From the NCBI RefSeq assembly GCF_900109575.1, contig NZ_FOAF01000001.1, positions 124,001-188,000 on the forward strand: a stretch of 64,000 bases of DNA, written 5' to 3'. Numbering within the stretch: the first letter of the stretch is position 1; every line of letters starts with the position of its first letter. The notes under the pieces are model-generated. The model saw only the letters and a list, made by a program, of their open reading frames with translations, was not told where the DNA came from and ran no database searches. Shown here in pieces: positions 52,054 to 61,700 of this stretch. Both the position numbers and the translations under genes were made by a program. The DNA comes from Olivibacter domesticus. GTDB lineage: Bacteria; Bacteroidota; Bacteroidia; Sphingobacteriales; Sphingobacteriaceae.

Positions 52054-52771
52054 CATAGAAAAAGAAGTTGTTGATTCGACAGAGAGTTTTATCCGTTATT
52101 TGGATAAAGCTGTCGATAAAGATACTATGTCAATTCTTCATGCTATAAATCAAGAAACAGATCTTTTAATTTTCAGTGGAATAATTAGAAATTTTTTCTT
52201 AGGTATTTCTACTAATAGAGATTTAGATATCACTCTCGAGAAAAAAATCGATGTAATCAAGTATTTTCGAGGATGGGAAATTAAATATAACAGTTATGGG
52301 GGCTACAAATTATTTAATGGTTCACTTGATATTGATCTTTGGTTTATTGAGGATTCTTGGGCATTTAATCACTATCAAAAACAACTTGGATTTCAACTTG
52401 ACAGGAAAATACCAGATACCGTTTTTTTTAATTTTTCTGCGGTAGCATTTTCTTTTCGCCAGAAAAAATTCTATTTTACAAAACATTTCGTAAGATTTTT
52501 GAGGGATAAGAAAATCGATATAGTAAGTAAAGATAATGCAAATAATATGTTATGTGTTGTCAACACATTATATTATTCCGATAAATACAAGTTGAAGATA
52601 TCTGAAAATCTTTTTGAGTATATAAGAGATCTATTTAAAGATTATCCTGGTAGCTATGATGACGTTCAGAAGAAACACTTTGGAAAAGTTTTATATTCAA
52701 AGTACGATATCAAAATAAGGTTAGAAAAACCGAAATTTAAAATTGTTAAAACAAGAGCTAAAAAGTTCTAA
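52034..52771 (+). CDS. Pol-beta-fold nucleotidyltransferase
   Basis: This 245-residue protein starts at a GTG within the end of the previous gene. The nucleotidyltransferase core reads LLIFSGIIRNFFLGISTNRD, then LDI (a G[GS]..RN..L....DLD pattern as in poly(A) polymerase head domains). A third carboxylate lies in SLDIDLWF about 45 residues later. The C-terminal half is Lys-rich and helical. It could add nucleotides to RNA, protein or a small molecule. It is too small and different to call a CBASS cyclase. It is the last gene of the coupled set. Confidence 0.7.
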   Translation: MAKKLSDIEKEVVDSTESFIRYLDKAVDKDTMSILHAINQETDLLIFSGIIRNFFLGISTNRDLDITLEKKIDVIKYFRGWEIKYNSYGGYKLFNGSLDIDLWFIEDSWAFNHYQKQLGFQLDRKIPDTVFFNFSAVAFSFRQKKFYFTKHFVRFLRDKKIDIVSKDNANNMLCVVNTLYYSDKYKLKISENLFEYIRDLFKDYPGSYDDVQKKHFGKVLYSKYDIKIRLEKPKFKIVKTRAKKF

Positions 52772-52795
52772 AATTTAAAGACCATATTTTTCATA

Positions 52796-53485
52796 TCATA
52801 AGTATGGTTCAAACATTAAAGATGTTCTGTTGATATCAAGTTTATACATGTTAAGACAGTTGCACCTAGGAATACAAATGCGCCGTTCAATAGGAATTTT
52901 TAATTCACTTTCTGACATACTTATCTTTAATGCTCCAACAGCCATGCTGTAAAAATCGACCCCAGTATTGTCTTGAATTTGTGGGTCATCAACTATTATC
53001 TTTGATATATAATTTTTTAGAGGTAATTCACCTCCGCAGTGTCGAAGAACTAACATTTGATCAAATCTTCCTACGAAAAAATTTTCTTCTAAATCTTGCT
53101 TGTTTTGGAACCACCGGTGTTTTTCTGATTTATTAGCCCACTTTGTTGGATTTAATTTAGTAACCCAAATTCGGCCAGTATTGTTTCGATCAAGTATCTT
53201 TACATCAATTACAAATGTAACAGGTCCATAAGCGTTGATTTTACTAGCCCGTCTATGTATGTCGACAGCATCTAGAAATATGTCATACCATACACTATAG
53301 CGTTTATCGACGTCGTCAGAAGTTTGTGGCGTTTGCTTTAATCCATTACGCTCAGTGTTTCCCCGAGACATTAAAGATCGATATTTCAGAAACATACTTG
53401 CTGTTGCTACACTATTTGCATGGAAGAGGTACTCTACTCCCTTTTGTACGAGTATTTCATAGACGTGTTTTGACGGGATATGCAT
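52796..53485 (-). CDS. DarT/ART-like protein
   Basis: This 229-residue protein is convergent with the nucleotide operon. The N-terminal half, VEYLFHANSVATASMFLKYR then SLMSRGNTERNGLKQTPQTS, is like the H.a....s...fl....L.SR...e..g pattern of DarT-type ADP-ribosyltransferases. IFLDAVDIHRRASKINAYGP and VTFVID follow. The catalytic Glu could not be placed with certainty. No antitoxin (DarG macrodomain) gene is adjacent. The family assignment is tentative. Confidence 0.45.
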   Translation of the reverse strand: MHIPSKHVYEILVQKGVEYLFHANSVATASMFLKYRSLMSRGNTERNGLKQTPQTSDDVDKRYSVWYDIFLDAVDIHRRASKINAYGPVTFVIDVKILDRNNTGRIWVTKLNPTKWANKSEKHRWFQNKQDLEENFFVGRFDQMLVLRHCGGELPLKNYISKIIVDDPQIQDNTGVDFYSMAVGALKISMSESELKIPIERRICIPRCNCLNMYKLDINRTSLMFEPYL

Positions 53486-54001
53486 ATTGTCATTTATCTT
53501 TATAATAAAATTACATAACTTAGATGATTATATGCATTTTGCATCAAAAAATAATTTTCTGATATAGAAGGAATGAGATTCACTAATGTCATACTTTTAG
53601 CCAATTGTTTGAGACGGATTGATTTAGGGCTAATCTAGTAGCGGTTATAAAGGACACTAATGTCAACGTTTACTATCCTAAAGGCATTATTTGCCTCAGA
53701 TGTTCTGTGGAGGTTACGGATATTTATATCAACGTTAGCCATATCACAGAAAAATATGAGAGCAAACACACTTTTTATTTTCTTCCATTTTTAAAGCGAG
53801 AAAATATCGTCCTAGTTGAATTAATCTAATTTCTAAAAGACAATTATAGTGATTATAACTAAAATGCTAAATGACTTAAAAAATCGTTTGATTTTATGAC
53901 GATCGGAAATATGGTATCCAACTTGACACAAAAGATCATGCAATGCCGTCGAGGAAGTTGCAGTTGTCAAATTCAAACCATTGTCCGATTAGTCGAGCAA
54001 C
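53486..54001. other. Non-coding or decayed stretch
   Basis: One frame at about 53628-53829 (VIKDTNVNVYYPKGIICLRC, then VEVTDIYINVSHITEKYE) is open for 65 codons without a start codon. It may be a decayed gene end but I cannot name it. The rest is AT-rich with no feature. Confidence 0.35.
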
Positions 54002-54592
54002 CTAATTTGCAAGGCATTTCAATTGAACGGACAATTCATATTTTGCAGTATATTGAAGCTCAAAATCGTACCAATCTTTAGCATCTTGCATTACGTCGAT
54101 CGCTTCCTGTATATATTGTTCAAGTAAAAGCAACCCCTCATCGTTCAGGAATTGGAAAAGCTTATACTTTCTTACATATCCACTAACCAATGGGTTATCT
54201 TTGGCCAATAAAATTGGCAATACATCTTTTTTGAAACGAGCATAAATATATTTCTTGATATAGGTTGCAACTACTGGTGGCTTAATAAAGTCATTCGGAT
54301 TAAGGTGATTCCAGCCGGAGAGTTTATACATCAATTTGAAAAATGGCTTGCTATTTGGAAACATAGGTGAGTACTCTCTGGCCATATCACTTATAATATC
54401 TTTAACTTCCTTTATTGTAAATTGACGACCGTTTTGCAGCTGATGTATTTCCTCTTCTACGTTATCAGGCCGATGAGAAATTAAAGCTTCAGTATTAAAT
54501 AATAACAGACTTTGCTCGTCCTTATCACGGACTTTCTTAAGCTCTTTATCTGGAGCTTCCTGATTTTGCAATGATTTTGATTGTTTTGCCAT
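54002..54592 (-). CDS. P63C-domain-like protein
   Basis: This 196-residue protein has a C-terminal region very like P63C domains: NPNDFIKPPVVATYIKKYIY, ARFKKDVLPILLAKDNP, YVRKYKLFQFLNDEGLLLLE and AIDVMQDAKDWYDFEL. These follow the usual KP..vg.yTn..vY.rl.pgvL..L...NP...R...hQ.L....G...L..hi...i.lM..s..w..F. P63C is known from phage and plasmid replication-linked proteins. The first 45 residues are charged and low complexity. The gene starts 1 bp after the XRE-ImmA/IrrE gene, so the two are coupled. Confidence 0.7.
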   Translation of the reverse strand: MAKQSKSLQNQEAPDKELKKVRDKDEQSLLLFNTEALISHRPDNVEEEIHQLQNGRQFTIKEVKDIISDMAREYSPMFPNSKPFFKLMYKLSGWNHLNPNDFIKPPVVATYIKKYIYARFKKDVLPILLAKDNPLVSGYVRKYKLFQFLNDEGLLLLEQYIQEAIDVMQDAKDWYDFELQYTAKYELSVQLKCLAN

Positions 54593-54593
54593 A

Positions 54594-55811
54594 TTAAATT
54601 GAATATATATCTACATTTCTGTTTTTTGAAATCTGTTTTACTGGGATAAAATCTAAAAATTCGCTTGCCTTAAAACGTTCCAATAAGTTGTCAAAATTTG
54701 GCATATACCTATCGTATTTTCCATAGGTGTTAGATTCTTCATTATCCCAATTGAAAAAGGTATAAATTATGCTTGGATGGACATGATTCTGTTCAGCAAA
54801 TTGCTTTACATATTTGGGTTCATTAATATGCGCCCTTATAATATTCATTTTCTCATCTGAAAACAAATATTGACGCGCAAAATTATTAGCTTCACTTTCG
54901 TTGATATTCATCGAATCTGTTTCTCCCGTGATGTGGTATTTCTCGGTTTTTATTTCCTCCCAATCATATAAAACATGAAAAAGTTCATGAATCAGGGCGA
55001 ACCACATCGTCGCGTAGAATTTTGTGTACTTTGTTAAAATGATACACGGCTTATCCCTATAAGCCAGAGTTGCACCACGTAAATGCAAATCTGTGGTGAA
55101 TTTAGGGACAAAAATTAAGGTAATTCCTAGTTTAAATAGTGCTTGGGCAACTAAAAGCAATCCTTTTTCAACATTTAAAGAATGCCATCTGATTTGAGGA
55201 AAGTAGTCAATTAACCCGTCTCTGTCATATTCATAAGGATTTGGTGTTCTTTCTAAACTCTGACAAGCAGCCGCATACCAGAATGTTAGATTCTCTTTAT
55301 TTGTTGTTCTTTTTCCACTACTAAAGGCGGCGGTTATCCTATGCTTTCCATGATCGAAAATACTATTATAGCCAAAAAATGAGTTTATTCGCCGTTCGAT
55401 ATCATCGAAATCATTGATACTATCAATAAACCCTATCTTTTTTAAACTGGGAAGGTTAAAATTGTTAATGATGAAGCTCCTTCTTTTAGCCAATGAAATG
55501 GTCTCATTATGAGTCTCATTGACAAGCTGAAAATATTTGTTGACAATTTCTTCATGAGATATTTCTAAAAAATCTGATAGTTTAAGAATCGTTACGAAGT
55601 CTACTTTTTTTGCTTCTCCAGTTAGAATTGCGTTAAGTGTTTTATGATCAATACCTAATATCTTTAGGGATTGATGCTTTGTTATATCCAAATAAGTAAG
55701 TCTCTGTTCAAATAATTCTTGCAGAGGATAGTAGTTCACCGTCGAATCTTCATTGAAAATTTTTTTCAGTAATGCGTCGATATCCTTATGTCTATTGTTT
55801 TTGTCCATCAA
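54594..55811 (-). CDS. XRE-ImmA/IrrE metallopeptidase-type regulator
   Basis: This 405-residue protein has an N-terminal helix-turn-helix (about residues 35-75, KHQSLKILGIDHKTLNAILT and GEAKKVDFVTILKLSDFLEI). A C-terminal ImmA/IrrE domain has HELFHVLYDWEE (HExxH, about 282) and the downstream Glu in NINESEANNFARQYLF. Such proteins cleave repressors to derepress mobile elements or stress genes. It is coupled to the P63C-like gene downstream by 1 bp, and both are transcribed away from the DarT-like gene's neighbourhood. Confidence 0.85.
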   Translation of the reverse strand: MMDKNNRHKDIDALLKKIFNEDSTVNYYPLQELFEQRLTYLDITKHQSLKILGIDHKTLNAILTGEAKKVDFVTILKLSDFLEISHEEIVNKYFQLVNETHNETISLAKRRSFIINNFNLPSLKKIGFIDSINDFDDIERRINSFFGYNSIFDHGKHRITAAFSSGKRTTNKENLTFWYAAACQSLERTPNPYEYDRDGLIDYFPQIRWHSLNVEKGLLLVAQALFKLGITLIFVPKFTTDLHLRGATLAYRDKPCIILTKYTKFYATMWFALIHELFHVLYDWEEIKTEKYHITGETDSMNINESEANNFARQYLFSDEKMNIIRAHINEPKYVKQFAEQNHVHPSIIYTFFNWDNEESNTYGKYDRYMPNFDNLLERFKASEFLDFIPVKQISKNRNVDIYSI

Positions 55812-56217
55812 AATCGGGCCGTTTTACCTAACAAATATAGTAATAATGTTGTATAAGAAGAATATTTTATATAAAGTCAGGCGTTTTTTCCTAACTTTAT
55901 ATAAATACGTTCTGTGGGACCAATAAGTATTAGATTAAAATAACAAGTCGAAAAACTGCTACAAATACGTAACAAACTTTTGTAATATAAAAAAGTGATT
56001 AAATTGACTCCATAGGTTAGAAATTAGGATTTTTGTTGCATGCAGGGACGGTTAGGCTAGAAGCTTCATAACCTTTTGCTCATCTTCAATAAGATGAGTT
56101 TTAGCTTTTTGTTATGTTTCACCCACCGAAAAGCAAATTACGTTTATCAGGAGGCGTACATTCTGTCTCGTTTAATCATAGCTTGACTTGTGCTGGCATA
56201 TTCCGTTACTTATTTAC
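55812..56217. other. Non-coding stretch with one hairpin
   Basis: No gene is seen. CTCATCTT (56079-56086) and AAGATGAG (56091-56098) form a perfect 8-bp hairpin, followed on the plus strand by TTTTAGCTTTTTG. It could act as a terminator for the minus-strand HTH gene or for neither. Confidence 0.4.
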
Positions 56218-56727
56218 TTATATTATTTCTTTATACACAAATTTATCTGCTTCATTTTTTCGTCTCGCTATTTTATCTTGATTCCTACTCATAGCTAAAG
56301 AAATATAAGCACTGCTAAATTCCCAATTCCTGGCTCTGAATAGTTCTCTGATTTTTTTTACGGTTAGCCCTTTATTAATAAATTCTTCATTGGATAGTAA
56401 TTCAAAATTGATGGCGTATGTAATAGACGGACGATCTTCGAGAATTTTACTATATTCTATATTACCTTTATGCGTTACAATGAGCTTATCTCTAAAAAGA
56501 CGATCGATTTCAAGCTCCGTCTTATTTATGCTTGCCAGTGATTTCCGAAAGAAATTGCATGCCCTATTAATGTTGTCGATACTGAAATCAGCCTCGCCTT
56601 TTTTTATTCTTTTAAGTTGCTTATCAGATATTTCTAAAAGATTTGCAAAGCTTACATCAGTGACTCCCGAATAGTCTATAAGTTTGAAGATGTTTTTACG
56701 TATCAGGTCTTTGTTTAGATTAGCCAT
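56218..56727 (-). CDS. Helix-turn-helix DNA-binding protein
   Basis: This 169-residue protein has an XRE-like HTH at about residues 9-55 (NIFKLIDYSGVTDVSFANLL, then EISDKQLKRIKKGEADFSID). The C-terminal 90 residues are helical and of unknown family. It may regulate the adjacent ImmA/IrrE gene, which lies 400 bp downstream on the same strand. I see no toxin partner next to it. Confidence 0.7.
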   Translation of the reverse strand: MANLNKDLIRKNIFKLIDYSGVTDVSFANLLEISDKQLKRIKKGEADFSIDNINRACNFFRKSLASINKTELEIDRLFRDKLIVTHKGNIEYSKILEDRPSITYAINFELLSNEEFINKGLTVKKIRELFRARNWEFSSAYISLAMSRNQDKIARRKNEADKFVYKEII

Positions 56728-57305
56728 GATGCTAATCTGATGTTCTTTTTGATTACAAAAAGTGACAATATTTTCTTTTTTTGAAATCTAATACTTATCT
56801 TTGTTTTATTGATACATAAATGATTTGAATAATTGAATGTTTTATGTTTTAATAAGGTGTTAACATAAAGAGTCTCGTCCATTAACTCTGACAATAAATT
56901 ACAAGCGAGGCGGTAGGTTAATGCCCATAGCGATATTTTGTGTACTTTTGGTAGACACTGTAGCGCATGGGCTGCTATCGTAATTCCGTCTTGTAAGGGG
57001 TCAGAGCCTTGTGGAGCGGTTGATGGCGGCCCGCTATAGTTTAAGGGTTTCCAATACCGCATAAGGAAGACTCGTTAAATAAAAACGAGTTATGAAAATT
57101 GAACCTAAACACACCAATCAGTTAATCATCAGTGCCCCGGAATAGTTTCAGTATTACTTTTCTTTCAGCTCGGCGCAAGCTGTTAGATTTTTGTTGAACC
57201 TAATAAAATTTTAAGTGAACGATTATTCGTAATGGCAGACCTACGTCCTTTTGGATTGATAGGATCAGATCGATACCCTTGCGGATCAAATACCAATGAT
57301 GAAAC
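56728..57305. other. Non-coding stretch
   Basis: It carries the start region of the minus-strand HTH gene. A GC-richer block at about 56930-57050 (CGGTTGATGGCGGCCCGC near 57016) differs from its AT-rich flanks. One open frame on the minus strand (57062 down to 56715) overlaps it but shows no family features, so I did not call it. Confidence 0.35.
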
Positions 57306-57689
57306 ATGACCATAAAGAAGAAGCCTTTTCCTGATACAGATTATGTGGCTCTCATTAATGCGTTTAGAAGTATTCGGAAAGTAGGCTATAAGCCAACCGA
57401 TGTAATCAATACATTCTGGGATAAATATAAGTATGAAGATGCTATTGCACATGTATACGAAACTTATCTACGAATGAAAGGGAAAAAGGACAACCTACAC
57501 GCAACGCCCGAGCAACTGGATGAATATGTAATAGACGTAATGGACTTGTTGGTAGCTTATTTCTTTTCACATTTTGATGTTTTTGAAAAGGGAGAGATAA
57601 CTGTCGATATGGAAAAATGTCTTTCCTACGAACCTCCGACAGATCCGGGTGAAAAAATCCTGAAATCATTATTCGGCTTTATCGACTAA
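57306..57689 (+). CDS. Unknown small protein, member 1 of a three-gene paralogous set
   Basis: This 127-residue protein is of unknown family. It shares with the next two a pattern (Y)KPT(D/E)V(I/V)...FW.KY...A...YE.(Y/F)...(K/R)G...: here YKPTDVINTFWDKYKYEDAI, YETYLRMKGKKDN and LDEYVIDVMDLLVAYFF. No signal peptide or known motif was found. The three genes lie in a row before a SusC gene. Confidence 0.6.
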   Translation: MTIKKKPFPDTDYVALINAFRSIRKVGYKPTDVINTFWDKYKYEDAIAHVYETYLRMKGKKDNLHATPEQLDEYVIDVMDLLVAYFFSHFDVFEKGEITVDMEKCLSYEPPTDPGEKILKSLFGFID

Positions 57690-57706
57690 GAGAAATTACT
57701 AAAAAA

Positions 57707-57985
57707 ATGAACAATAATTTACTGTTTTTAAATGACGACTATAAGCCGTTAGAGAAAGCCAAGGAAAAAGTGAAGGCCGATGACTATAATCCGCACAAAG
57801 AAATAGAAATGTTCTGGGGTAAATTCGGTGGTGAACGTGGAATTTCAAATGCTTATGAAATTTATCTGCGGATGAGAGGAAGAGGCGCAAACCGTTTTGT
57901 CTCCGATATGGAAATTGATGAGTATATCGAGGATTTAATGTCCGTACTGATGGCCTACTACTTGAAATACAGAAGAGTATATTAA
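57707..57985 (+). CDS. Unknown small protein, member 2 of the paralogous set
   Basis: This 92-residue protein has YNPHKEIEMFWGKFGGERGI, NAYEIYLRMRGRGANRF and IDEYIEDLMSVLMAYYL, which line up with the first member. It lies 17 bp downstream on the same strand. Its function is unknown. Confidence 0.6.
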   Translation: MNNNLLFLNDDYKPLEKAKEKVKADDYNPHKEIEMFWGKFGGERGISNAYEIYLRMRGRGANRFVSDMEIDEYIEDLMSVLMAYYLKYRRVY

Positions 57986-58015
57986 CTAAATTTTAGCAAA
58001 CATCCAATCTTAAAA

Positions 58016-58422
58016 ATGAACAAGGAAATTGTAATGGGAGGAGTGTACCCCGCCAGTACCTCTCTTCGAGACGGCTTCGGAGCTCAATGCCACCTTGGTG
58101 CGAATTCAATGAGAACTTGTGGCGACCTCCGTCGGCACCAGCCCCAGCGAGTTGTCCTTAAGTTGCCATCGAGTTGGCAATCATCTGAGAGGCCGGTTAG
58201 GAGAGAGGTCGAAAAGACGAAGAGAGAAAGATGTTCTGGTTTGGAAAGTTCTAATTCGTTATGGCTTACGCCTCGTATCTATAAAATCTTGTCTGTGTTT
58301 GTTTGGCTCACGCCCGGCAGCGGGGATTAGGAACCTCGCTGCCACCGGCGTGGCTTATACTGTGAGTAGGTATCAGCATAGATAACAAATATTGAATTAA
58401 TATTTATTACTAAACCTAAAAA
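58016..58422. other. GC-rich insert and duplicated leader sequence
   Basis: From 58016 to about 58220 the DNA is clearly richer in GC than its flanks, with short inverted repeats such as TTGCCA-TCGAGT-TGGCAA near 58165. A 104-codon frame through it has no family features. Bases 58286-58356 duplicate 59001-59074, the signal-peptide region of the next SusC gene (TGTGTTTGTTTGGC, ACGCCCGGCAGC, GCCACCGGCGTGGCTT). The set of small genes is interrupted here. Confidence 0.5.
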
Positions 58423-58731
58423 ATGAATAAAGACAGCAATTTAACAATGATAGACCGGCCGCGCATGCTGAACGCTTTCTATAGTTTTCATATAGACGAC
58501 TACAAACCGACAGAAGTGGTAAAAGAATTCTGGAAAAAATATTCTTGCCTCAAAGCAGCGCGCAATGTTTATGAAATCTTTCACATACTAAATGGTAGGG
58601 ATGCTGAGAGCTTTGATAGTAAAGAGCAACTACACATTTTTCTAGATGATTTAATGGCCATGTTCGTGTCAGAATACTATGTTCAGCTGAACGGTGCAGT
58701 ACCCAAAATACCATATAGACCTAAATCTTAA
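58423..58731 (+). CDS. Unknown small protein, member 3 of the paralogous set
   Basis: This 102-residue protein has IDDYKPTEVVKEFWKKYSCL, VYEIFHILNGRDAESF and LHIFLDDLMAMFVSEYYVQL, the same pattern as the other two members. It stands 23 bp before the SusC frame. The function is unknown. Three copies in a row before a transporter suggest a linked, possibly regulatory or binding, role. Confidence 0.6.
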   Translation: MNKDSNLTMIDRPRMLNAFYSFHIDDYKPTEVVKEFWKKYSCLKAARNVYEIFHILNGRDAESFDSKEQLHIFLDDLMAMFVSEYYVQLNGAVPKIPYRPKS

Positions 58732-58754
58732 CCTAACACCTAAACGAATAAAAA

Positions 58755-61700
58755 ATGAACGATTCTTTTAAAAGGCGCTGGAGAGATTCACGACGGATTC
58801 GACAAATGTTCGACTATGTCACGTTACTTTTTCGCGGTTCCCTTATACAAAATTTTCTGGTCTATTTTTCGGTGTTTTTAGCCAGAACGCTTAGCCCTGC
58901 CTTGAGCCTACCTAAGCCCTGTCTAAGCCCTACTTTAGCACTAGGAAAAAAACGTAGGCTTATTGGTCCGTTTTTCGGTTTTCTAATAAGTTTTCACATG
59001 ATCTTGTTCTGTGTTTGTTTGGCCCACGCCCGGCAGCAGGGATTAGGCACCCCTGTTGCCACCGGCGTGGCTTTTCAGAGCAGTTATGCTGTTACAGGTA
59101 AAGTAATGTCGGTGGCTGATCGTAAGCCGTTAGAAGGGGCCACCATTAGTGTACAAGGCAAGCAAACAAAAGTACTCACAAATGCCGACGGAGCCTTCCG
59201 CATTGTCACAAGCGATACGAGCGGTGTTTTATTGGTCAGTTTTGTAGGTTACCAAACTGCCGAAATCAATTTTAATAGGAGAGAGGCCGGGCCATTTACC
59301 ATCCACCTTGAAAGCAACGGCACTCAACTTGACGAGGTGCAGGTAAGTACAGGTTATCAGACTTTGCCGAAAGAAAGGGCAACGGGGAGTTTTGCCCAAC
59401 CGGTAAAGGAGCTGTATGATGGTAGAATAGCAACGGATGTGATTACGAAGCTGGAAGGGATAACACCTGGTTTGACGTTCAATCGGAATACCACTTTAGC
59501 CAACAGCGGCCAGCTTGATATCAATATCCGCGGAAGAAGTACCATACATGCTGATGATCAACCATTGATAGTGGTTGATAATTTTCCATACAGCGGTGAT
59601 ATCAATAATCTTAACCCGAATGATATTGAGAATATTACAATACTTAAAGATGCGGCAGCGGCATCCATTTGGGGTGTAAGGGCGGGGAATGGTGTGATTG
59701 TTATTACCACTAAAAGAGGCTCATTTAGCCAGCGATTGAAAGTTAATGCAAACGCTAACGTAACCGTGGGCGAAAAACCGAACCTATTCTACAATCCTTA
59801 TTTTTTAGGCTCGTCAGCTTACATTGATATTGAAGAAATGCTCTTTAATTTAGGTGCTTTTGATGGTGATATAGATAATAAGATAACTTACCCCATTCTG
59901 TCGCCTGTAATAGAAATGCTGGCAAAAAAACGGGTAAGTGAGGTTGGTAACGAAGATGTGGAGAGACAAATTGCTTATTTAGGCAACCAAGATATACGGA
60001 CTGATGTTCAACGCTATTTGCTTCGTCCGTCTGTAAGGCAGCAGTATTCATTTTCACTTAACGGGGGAGGCGAAAAAACTACTCACTTGTTTTCTGCCGG
60101 ATATGACAACAATAGCAGCTCGTTGATAGCCAACAGTGATAAGCGGATTACGCTTAGTTCGCAGAATAATTTTCGTCTCTCCAAAAATCTCACCTTTGAT
60201 GTTGGGCTGAACTATGCGCAGCAAATGCGGCAAATGGATGGTACTTACAACTATGTCACAGCGACCGATTTTCCTTACCAAAAATTGATGGATGAATCAG
60301 GGAACCTACTTTCAGTATTACGGGGTAGCAGTCGTTCTTTTATAGATCAGGCACCGTCAATCGGTTTTTTGGATTGGAGTTATACACCACTCCATGATCT
60401 TGGTATGGGAAAGGATCGGTCGACTGGTACTGATATCCGTGTATTGACTGGTTTAAAATACAGCTTACTCAAAGGCTTGAGTGTAGATGTAAAGTATCAG
60501 TACCAGAACTATCGTTTTCAAAAACGAAATTTCCAGAGCGAGGATACCTATTACACAAGAAATATCATCAATAGATATGCGACGCTAGAAGACGATATGG
60601 TGAGGAAGTTCAATGTGCCTTTAGGTGGTATTTTGAACACATCGTTTGATAACCAGATCGCACATAATGTGAGGGGGCAGCTTAATTACGATCTACAATT
60701 AAACCGTCATCAATTATTTGTAGTGGCGGGCTTAGAGTTTAATGAGGTTTTGAATGAGGCTACCAACGCCGCGCTTTATGGTTATGATGACGAACTGGCT
60801 ACATTTAAACCGGTTGATAATATTACCACTTTTCCTTTGAATCCCGGAGGCAATTCGAGTGCAATGATCCCCTCTAGTGTGGGCATTGCTGCTAGTGCGG
60901 CTCGCATCCGTTCTATTTACGGTAATGCCGCCTATACGTACAACGATCGTTACACGTTTTCAATTAGTGCGCGAGCGGATGGCTCTAATTATTTTGGGGT
61001 TAATGCTAATCAAAAGACGGTGCCACTATGGTCGGTAGGTGGAAAATGGGATTTGGATAAAGAAACTTTTTATCGGAGCAGCTTTTTGCCTTATCTAAAG
61101 TTACGCTTAACATATGGTTCTAATGGAAATTTAGATAGAAGTATTACGGGTGTTACGACTTTTAGATATCTCAGTAATGCTGTTTGGACGGGCCATCGTT
61201 ATGCTGATATCTCTAATTACGGTAACCCCGATTTGGGATGGGAAAAGACAGCGATAACAAATTTGGGTATTGACTTTTCATTGAAGAATCATATTCTTTC
61301 TGGAAGTATCGAGTACTTTATCAAAAAGGGAACGGATCTGTTGGGAGATAGGCTTTTCCCTAATAGCGTCGGTTTACGATCATTGAGAGGGAATTATGCA
61401 GCAAGCCAGGGGAGTGGCTTTGATATCGTGCTCACCAGTAAAAACTTAACAGGCAGATTTGTTTGGTCCAGCCAGCTGCTTTTAAGTCGGGCTACTGATA
61501 GGGTTACGCGGTACGATGTGCAGCTTCCTGCTACCTCTAGCATGGTGGCATCGGGTACTACATTGACATATGTTATAGGTAAACCTGTTTATAGTATTTT
61601 TAGCTATAAATGGGCTGGTTTAGACCCCGATTCTGGCGATCCACAGGGTTATGATCAGGCAGGGGGAATCAGCAAAGACTACGCTTCGCTCATTAATCCC

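Noticed and set aside
52034-52771. Nucleotidyltransferase as a CBASS cyclase
   Set aside because: The core motif resembles poly(A)-polymerase-type heads, the protein is short, and no Cap2/Cap3 or typical effector gene is adjacent.
53896-54081. 61-codon plus-strand frame overlapping the end of the P63C gene
   Set aside because: It lies mostly antisense to the P63C gene end, and no motif was recognised.
56715-57062. 115-codon minus-strand frame upstream of the HTH gene
   Set aside because: Its C-terminal part runs into the start of the HTH gene in another frame and the sequence shows no recognisable domain.
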